64,000 bases of DNA from JAFLCL01 sp039809495 (lineage in GTDB: Bacteria > Myxococcota_A > Polyangia > Polyangiales > Sandaracinaceae): NCBI GenBank assembly GCA_039809495.1, contig JBDHVC010000012.1, positions 28,956 to 92,955 on the forward strand. Reading direction: 5' to 3'. Made by a program: the position numbers and the translations under genes. Below are positions 60,426-64,000 of this stretch, piece after piece. Positions within the stretch are counted from its first letter, which is position 1; each line of letters starts with the position of its first letter. Under the pieces are notes generated by a model. It was not told the DNA's origin. It saw only the letters and a list, made by a program, of their open reading frames with translations, and made no database searches.

Positions 60426-62177
60426 CTCGAGGCCGAGCTCGCGCTCGAAGTCGCCGACGCCGACGAGCCCGGAGCCCATGCTGGTCATCGTCGTGGTCAT
60501 CGAGGTCGAGGCGGGAGCGGACGTCGCTGGAGCCGCGCTCGACTCGCTGCCCCTCGGCGGCGACGGCGTGGCGCGCGGCTCGAGCGGCGTGGCGCGGCTC
60601 GGCGTGGGCTCGATGGGTCGCGCGGCGACCGGCGAGCCGGTGTAGGGCGTCGTGCTCGGCGTCGGGGCGACGCCGGCGCGCCCTCGCTCCGGGGCCGGGC
60701 GAGCGGTCCGCGGGCTCGTCGCGAGCGGCGGGGGGGTCGCCGTGGGCGGCTCGCTCGGCTCCGCCCCCTCGGGGCGATCTCGCGCAAGCGGGGGCTCCTC
60801 CACCACGGGCGGCGACGCCTCGGCGGGCGACGCGACCTGGACGGTGGGCGGCGTGACGGCCGGCAGAGGAGCTGGCGCGGCGCCCGACGCGGCCGCGCTC
60901 GTGCCGCCGCCTCCTCCGACGAAGAAGTAGGTGGTCACCGCGGCCAGGACCGCGAGGACCACGAGGGCGGAGGCGCCGAGCACACCCCAGAGGAGCGTAC
61001 GCCTGCTCGGCTCCGCGAAGGCGCTCGGGCTCCCCGACGCGGAGCCATCACCCACGCCGGCGATCATCATCTCCGGCCCCTCGAGGCTCGGGGGAGCGCT
61101 CGGCGGCGCGAGCGCCGCGGGCGCGAAGGAAGGGGTGAGCCCTGGCGGCTCGAGCGAAGGGGCCGCCGCCCCTGCGGCGCGCCGAACCCGCGAGAGGCTC
61201 GAGGGCGACTGCGCGCGGAGCCCCTCCTCGAGCCGCATCAGCGCCTCGCCGCCGCTCTCGCGGACGATCGCCGCGAGCGCGGACGGCCCCGCGGGACGGA
61301 TCGCGTGACGCAGCTCGTCGGCGAAGTCCGCGGCCGTCGAGGTGCGCGCGGCGACGTCACGCTCGAGCGCGTGCGCGATCGCGTCGGCCACGGCCGCTGG
61401 CACGTCGGCGCGCATCGCGTCCAGGCGCGGCACCGGCATCGACATCACGCGCTCGAGCGTCTGCGCGGGGTTGTCCCCCACGAAGAGCCGACGCCCCGTG
61501 AGCGTCTCCCACGCGACGATGCCGAGCGCGAAGACGTCCGTGCGCCGATCGATCTCGCGGCCACGGACCTGCTCGGGGGCGAAGTAGCTGAGCTTCCCCT
61601 TCACCTCGCCGCTCTGCGTCTGGGTCGCCCGCTCGACGGCGCGCGCCACACCGAAGTCGGTGATGCGGACGCGGCCGCTGACGTCGATGAGGACGTTCTG
61701 CGGCGAGATGTCGCGGTGGACGACGTTGAGCGAGCGGCCGTACATCGTCTTGGCCTCGTGGGCGTCGTCGAGACCTCGCGCCGCCTGGGACAAGAGCTCG
61801 ACCGCGACCGGCACGGGCAACGCCTGGCCTCGCTTGAGCATCGCGCGGATGAGCGCCGAGAGCGAGACGCCGACGACGAGCTCCATCACGAGGTAGAGCG
61901 AGTCGTCCTCCGCCCGGCCGAGATCCAGCGTCTGGACGACGTTCGGGCTCGAGATGTGCGCGGCGATCCGCCCCTCGTCGAGGAACATCTGGACGAAGCG
62001 CTCGTCCTCCGCGAGCGTGGGCAGCATGCGCTTGAGCGCGACCGGCTTCTCGAAGCCTCCCTCGCCGACCATCCTCGCGGCGTACACCTCGGCCATGCCG
62101 CCGGAGGCGATCCGAAAGAGCACCTCGTAGCGCCCGAAGCGCATCGCGGAGGAGGCCTGTGGCTGGACGTTCGTCAA
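60423..62177 (-). CDS. Membrane Ser/Thr protein kinase
   Basis: A 584-residue Hanks-type kinase. The Gly loop is FRIASGGMAEVYAA, the ATP lysine VALKRM (Lys49), the catalytic loop HRDISPQNVLI, the metal motif DFGVAR, then SYFAPEQVRG (APE). After the kinase domain comes a Pro/Ala linker, one membrane helix (LLWGVLGASALVVLAVLAAV) and a roughly 160-residue outside tail rich in Pro, Ala, Thr and Ser. The TTG at 62177 is chosen because TAGGCT with a -35 at correct distance lies 7 nt before it; ATG 62144 is the alternative. Such kinases signal to the cell interior in myxobacteria, where they are numerous. Confidence 0.85.
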   Translation of the reverse strand: MTNVQPQASSAMRFGRYEVLFRIASGGMAEVYAARMVGEGGFEKPVALKRMLPTLAEDERFVQMFLDEGRIAAHISSPNVVQTLDLGRAEDDSLYLVMELVVGVSLSALIRAMLKRGQALPVPVAVELLSQAARGLDDAHEAKTMYGRSLNVVHRDISPQNVLIDVSGRVRITDFGVARAVERATQTQSGEVKGKLSYFAPEQVRGREIDRRTDVFALGIVAWETLTGRRLFVGDNPAQTLERVMSMPVPRLDAMRADVPAAVADAIAHALERDVAARTSTAADFADELRHAIRPAGPSALAAIVRESGGEALMRLEEGLRAQSPSSLSRVRRAAGAAAPSLEPPGLTPSFAPAALAPPSAPPSLEGPEMMIAGVGDGSASGSPSAFAEPSRRTLLWGVLGASALVVLAVLAAVTTYFFVGGGGGTSAAASGAAPAPLPAVTPPTVQVASPAEASPPVVEEPPLARDRPEGAEPSEPPTATPPPLATSPRTARPAPERGRAGVAPTPSTTPYTGSPVAARPIEPTPSRATPLEPRATPSPPRGSESSAAPATSAPASTSMTTTMTSMGSGLVGVGDFERELGLE

Positions 62178-62184
62178 CGACGTG

Positions 62185-62213
62185 AGCCTATCATCGACGC
62201 GGTTTTCCCCCAA
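62185..62213 (-). promoter_or_regulatory. Promoter candidate TTGGGG-17-TAGGCT for the kinase gene
   Basis: Minus strand, TTGGGG (62213-62208), a 17-nt spacer and TAGGCT (62190-62185), 7 nt before TTG 62177. Its -35 lies close to the divergent promoter at 62226. Confidence 0.45.
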
Positions 62214-62225
62214 GGGCCGGTTCGG

Positions 62226-62231
62226 TAGGAT
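62226..62231 (+). promoter_or_regulatory. -10-like TAGGAT, 8 nt before the TPR protein start
   Basis: The divergent kinase promoter lies just upstream on the other strand, so the two may share a control region. Leaderless start expected. Confidence 0.38.
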
Positions 62232-62239
62232 GGGCCCCG

Positions 62240-63094
62240 ATGATCCCCACCGCTTCGTGGTCTCCGCGTCGAAGGACGCCGCGCCTCTCCGCCCTCGCCT
62301 TGGGCCTCGCCATCGCGAGCGTCTGCGCCACGCCCGCCGAGGCGCAGCGTCGATCGAGGCCCGCGCGCGAGGGCGCGACCGAGCAGCCGAGCGCGACGGA
62401 GCAGCCGAGCCCCGCCCCCGAGGGGGCATCGTCCACGAGCGGGCTCAGCGAGGCCGACCGCGCGCAGGCGCGAGCGCTCTTTCAGGCCGGAGCGGCCGCC
62501 GTCGACGCCGGGCGCTGGGCCGACGCGGTCGCGAGCTACCGGAGCGCCTTCGATCTCACCGGCGCCCCCTCCGCGCTCTTCAACACGGGGTACGCGCTGC
62601 GGGCGTTGGGCCGCTACCGCGAGGCGAGAGAGGCGTTCCGCCAGCTCGTGGCGCTGCCGAACGTCTCGGACGCGGTGCGCGCGCAGGCCGAGGAGCTCCT
62701 CGACGAGGTGCGGACCCGGATCGCCCGCGTGCGCCTCGGGGGCCTCGATCCGAGCACCCGCTACGGCGTGCGCCTCGACGGGATCGGCATCGACGACTCG
62801 GGCGCGCGTCCGCTCTTCGTCGAGGCGGATCCCGGTGAGCGCGCGATCGACGTGATGCTGAGCGGCCACGAGACGTTCACGTGGAGCGGCACGCTCGCCG
62901 ACGGCGCGCTGCTCGACGTCCCGGTCGTGCTCACGCCGCTCGCGAGCGGCGGGGGACCGAGCGTCCTCGAGGAGCCCTGGTTCTGGGTCGTGGTCGTCGG
63001 CGTCGTCCTCATCGGCGGCGGGATCGCGACGTACTTCGTCCTCGACGACCAGGCGCAGCTCCGCCCCGAGAGCCCGATGGTGATCCGCCTCTGA
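62240..63094 (+). CDS. Exported TPR-like protein with C-terminal membrane helix
   Basis: A 284-residue protein with a signal peptide (LALGLAIASVCATPAEA). Residues about 70-150 are helical repeats of TPR type (ARALFQAGAAAVDAGRWADAV, LFNTGYALRALGRYREAREAF). A beta-rich region follows (VRLGGLDPSTRYGVRLDGI), of PEGA type, then a membrane helix (WFWVVVVGVVLIGGGIATYF). Proteins of this layout often sit beside myxobacterial kinases. Divergent from the kinase gene, so the two may be linked functionally. Stop falls in a palindrome with the next gene. Confidence 0.6.
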   Translation: MIPTASWSPRRRTPRLSALALGLAIASVCATPAEAQRRSRPAREGATEQPSATEQPSPAPEGASSTSGLSEADRAQARALFQAGAAAVDAGRWADAVASYRSAFDLTGAPSALFNTGYALRALGRYREAREAFRQLVALPNVSDAVRAQAEELLDEVRTRIARVRLGGLDPSTRYGVRLDGIGIDDSGARPLFVEADPGERAIDVMLSGHETFTWSGTLADGALLDVPVVLTPLASGGGPSVLEEPWFWVVVVGVVLIGGGIATYFVLDDQAQLRPESPMVIRL

Positions 63095-63119
63095 CGGCGC
63101 GAGCGGCGCCCGCGCGTCA
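63092..63119. terminator. Short GC palindrome between convergent genes
   Basis: TGACGGCGCGAGCGGCGCCCGCGCGTCA, written here as TGACGGCGCG then AGCGGCGCCC then GCGCGTCA, is an imperfect inverted repeat whose ends are the two stop codons. Confidence 0.5.
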
Positions 63120-64000
63120 GGGACAGAGCGTGCCCACCGGAGCGCATCTCCAGTCGCAGATGCACACGTTCGCGCCGGTGCACGTCATCCCACCCGAGCA
63201 CACCCCGGCATGACAGGTCTCGTCACCACATCGCTCGTCGCAGTACGTTCCGTCGGGCTCGGTTTGGTCGTTCGGGCAGAGGGGGCTTCCGCCAGGACAG
63301 TACTCCGCCTGATCGCAGCTCCCCACCGCCGGGCGACACACCGTGGTCGCAGGCTTGAACCCGTCCGCGGGGCAGCTCGCGCTTGAGCCCGTGCACGACT
63401 CCGCCACGTCGCACCCGCCGGGAGCCAGCGCGCGACACACCGTGCTCGAAGGGAGGAACCCATCGGCGGGGCAGCTCGGGCCCGAGCCCGTGCACGACTC
63501 CGCCACGTCGCAGATCCCCGCCACCGCGCGGCACACCGTGGTCGACGGGAGGAACCCGTCCGCGGGGCAGCTCGCGCTCGAGCCCGTGCAGCTCTCGGGA
63601 CGATCGCACGGCCCGGCGGACGCGCGACACACCATGCTCGAAGGCTCGAACCCGTTGGTGGGGCAGTCCGGCCCAACCCCCGAGCAGCTCTCGGGACGAT
63701 CGCAAGGCCCGGCGGACGCGCGGCACACCGTGCTCGAAGGGAGGAACCCATCGGACGGGCAGCTCGCGCTCGAGCCCGTGCAGCTCTCGGGACGATCGCA
63801 GATCCCCGCGGACGCGCGGCACACCGTGCTCGAGGGGAGGAACCCATCGGACGGGCAGCTCGCGCTCGAGCCCGTGCAGCTCTCGGGACGATCGCAGATC
63901 CCCGCGGACGCGCGGCACACCGAGCTCGAAGGCTCGAACCCGTTGGTGGGGCAGTCCGGCCCAACCCCCGAGCAGCTCTCGGGACGATCGCAAGGCCCGG
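63117..64000 (-). CDS. Disintegrin-like Cys-rich repeat protein, N-terminus beyond the window
   Basis: A reading frame open to the right edge, covering at least eight modules of 32 residues with the pattern CRASAG.CDRPESCTG....CP.DGF.P...V. Each has six-Cys-type spacing like disintegrin domains (Cr-a-x-x-x-CDxpExCtG-x-s-x-CPxd). The last module, CRPAVGSCDQAEYCPGGSPL, is diverged, and a C-terminal part RCGDETCHAGVCSGGMTC follows. The underlying DNA unit is 96 bp. Probably secreted and disulfide-rich; bacterial disintegrin-like repeats are known but their function is not. The signal peptide is outside the window. Confidence 0.7.
   Translation of the reverse strand, partial: GPCDRPESCSGVGPDCPTNGFEPSSSVCRASAGICDRPESCTGSSASCPSDGFLPSSTVCRASAGICDRPESCTGSSASCPSDGFLPSSTVCRASAGPCDRPESCSGVGPDCPTNGFEPSSMVCRASAGPCDRPESCTGSSASCPADGFLPSTTVCRAVAGICDVAESCTGSGPSCPADGFLPSSTVCRALAPGGCDVAESCTGSSASCPADGFKPATTVCRPAVGSCDQAEYCPGGSPLCPNDQTEPDGTYCDERCGDETCHAGVCSGGMTCTGANVCICDWRCAPVGTLCP
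63300..64000. repeat. 96-bp tandem repeat coding for disintegrin-like modules
   Basis: The motif CGGCACACCG recurs at 63721, 63817 and 63913, exactly 96 nt apart. The two units between 63721 and 63913 are nearly identical. Units nearer 63300 have diverged more. The array continues beyond the window. Confidence 0.88.

Overview
The window is a very GC-rich, densely packed bacterial chromosome segment with about 51 protein genes. I see no rRNA, tRNA, CRISPR array, insertion sequence or phage gene. It looks like a myxobacterium-type organism (Myxococcota, perhaps a Sandaracinaceae/Polyangia relative). The reasons are many surface lipoproteins with Asp/Ala/Ser-rich linkers, Kazal-like lipoproteins, a beta-helix protein with a MYXO-CTERM-like tail (Cys-Gly-Cys, membrane helix, Arg cluster), a Ser/Thr kinase plus a pseudokinase, and a Tgl/PilF-like lipoprotein beside a RodZ-like protein. 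Taxonomy is an inference from gene content.

Layout. 1-3.9 kb: three lipoproteins and a coupled TerB-like/DUF1285/thioredoxin set. 4-8.5 kb: aminotransferase, thioesterase-like protein, DEAD-box RNA helicase, TesB thioesterase. 8.5-14.2 kb: an SppA protease carrying an extra N-terminal barrel-like region, a small membrane protein, RecO, RodZ-like and Tgl/PilF-like proteins. 14.3-19.9 kb: Crp/Fnr regulator, GT-C-type membrane glycosyltransferase, discoidin-domain protein and small surface proteins, separated by copies of a 161-bp element. 20-26.8 kb: copper ATPase coupled to a second TerB-like gene, a VWA lipoprotein, a pseudokinase and a CoA-transferase. 26.8-38.3 kb: duplicated barrel protein, polysaccharide deacetylase-like protein, the MrfA/MrfB helicase-exonuclease pair, GpmI and RseP. 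38.5-46.1 kb: nucleosidase-like and phosphofructokinase-like pair, HAD/metallophosphoesterase pair, MYXO-CTERM beta-helix protein, AmpG-like permease, MtfA. 46.1-64 kb: BipA, membrane and outer-membrane proteins, a Ski2-like helicase, an FG-GAP lipoprotein, TruD, a beta-lactamase-fold hydrolase, a Ser/Thr kinase and a disintegrin-like repeat protein that runs off the right edge.

What stands out is in the non-coding sequence. (1) Four copies of a 161-162 bp element can each fold into up to four hairpins and share a conserved CAGGGCRAC loop. Three start exactly at a gene's TGA stop; the fourth lies between divergent genes. (2) Its first hairpin also occurs alone as a short palindrome containing stop codons at many gene ends. 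(3) About 16 genes have a TANNNT hexamer 6-9 nt before the start codon, a spacing that implies leaderless mRNAs; it helps choose several starts, including a TTG start for the kinase. (4) Upstream of the nucleosidase-like gene, a 17-bp duplication makes two six-residue mini-ORFs linked to each other and to the gene by ATGA overlaps.

The genes serve mostly housekeeping, envelope and surface roles. Operons are short (two or three genes, often with 4-nt ATGA/GTGA overlaps), and convergent pairs are closely packed, in two cases with zero spacing or overlapping ends.
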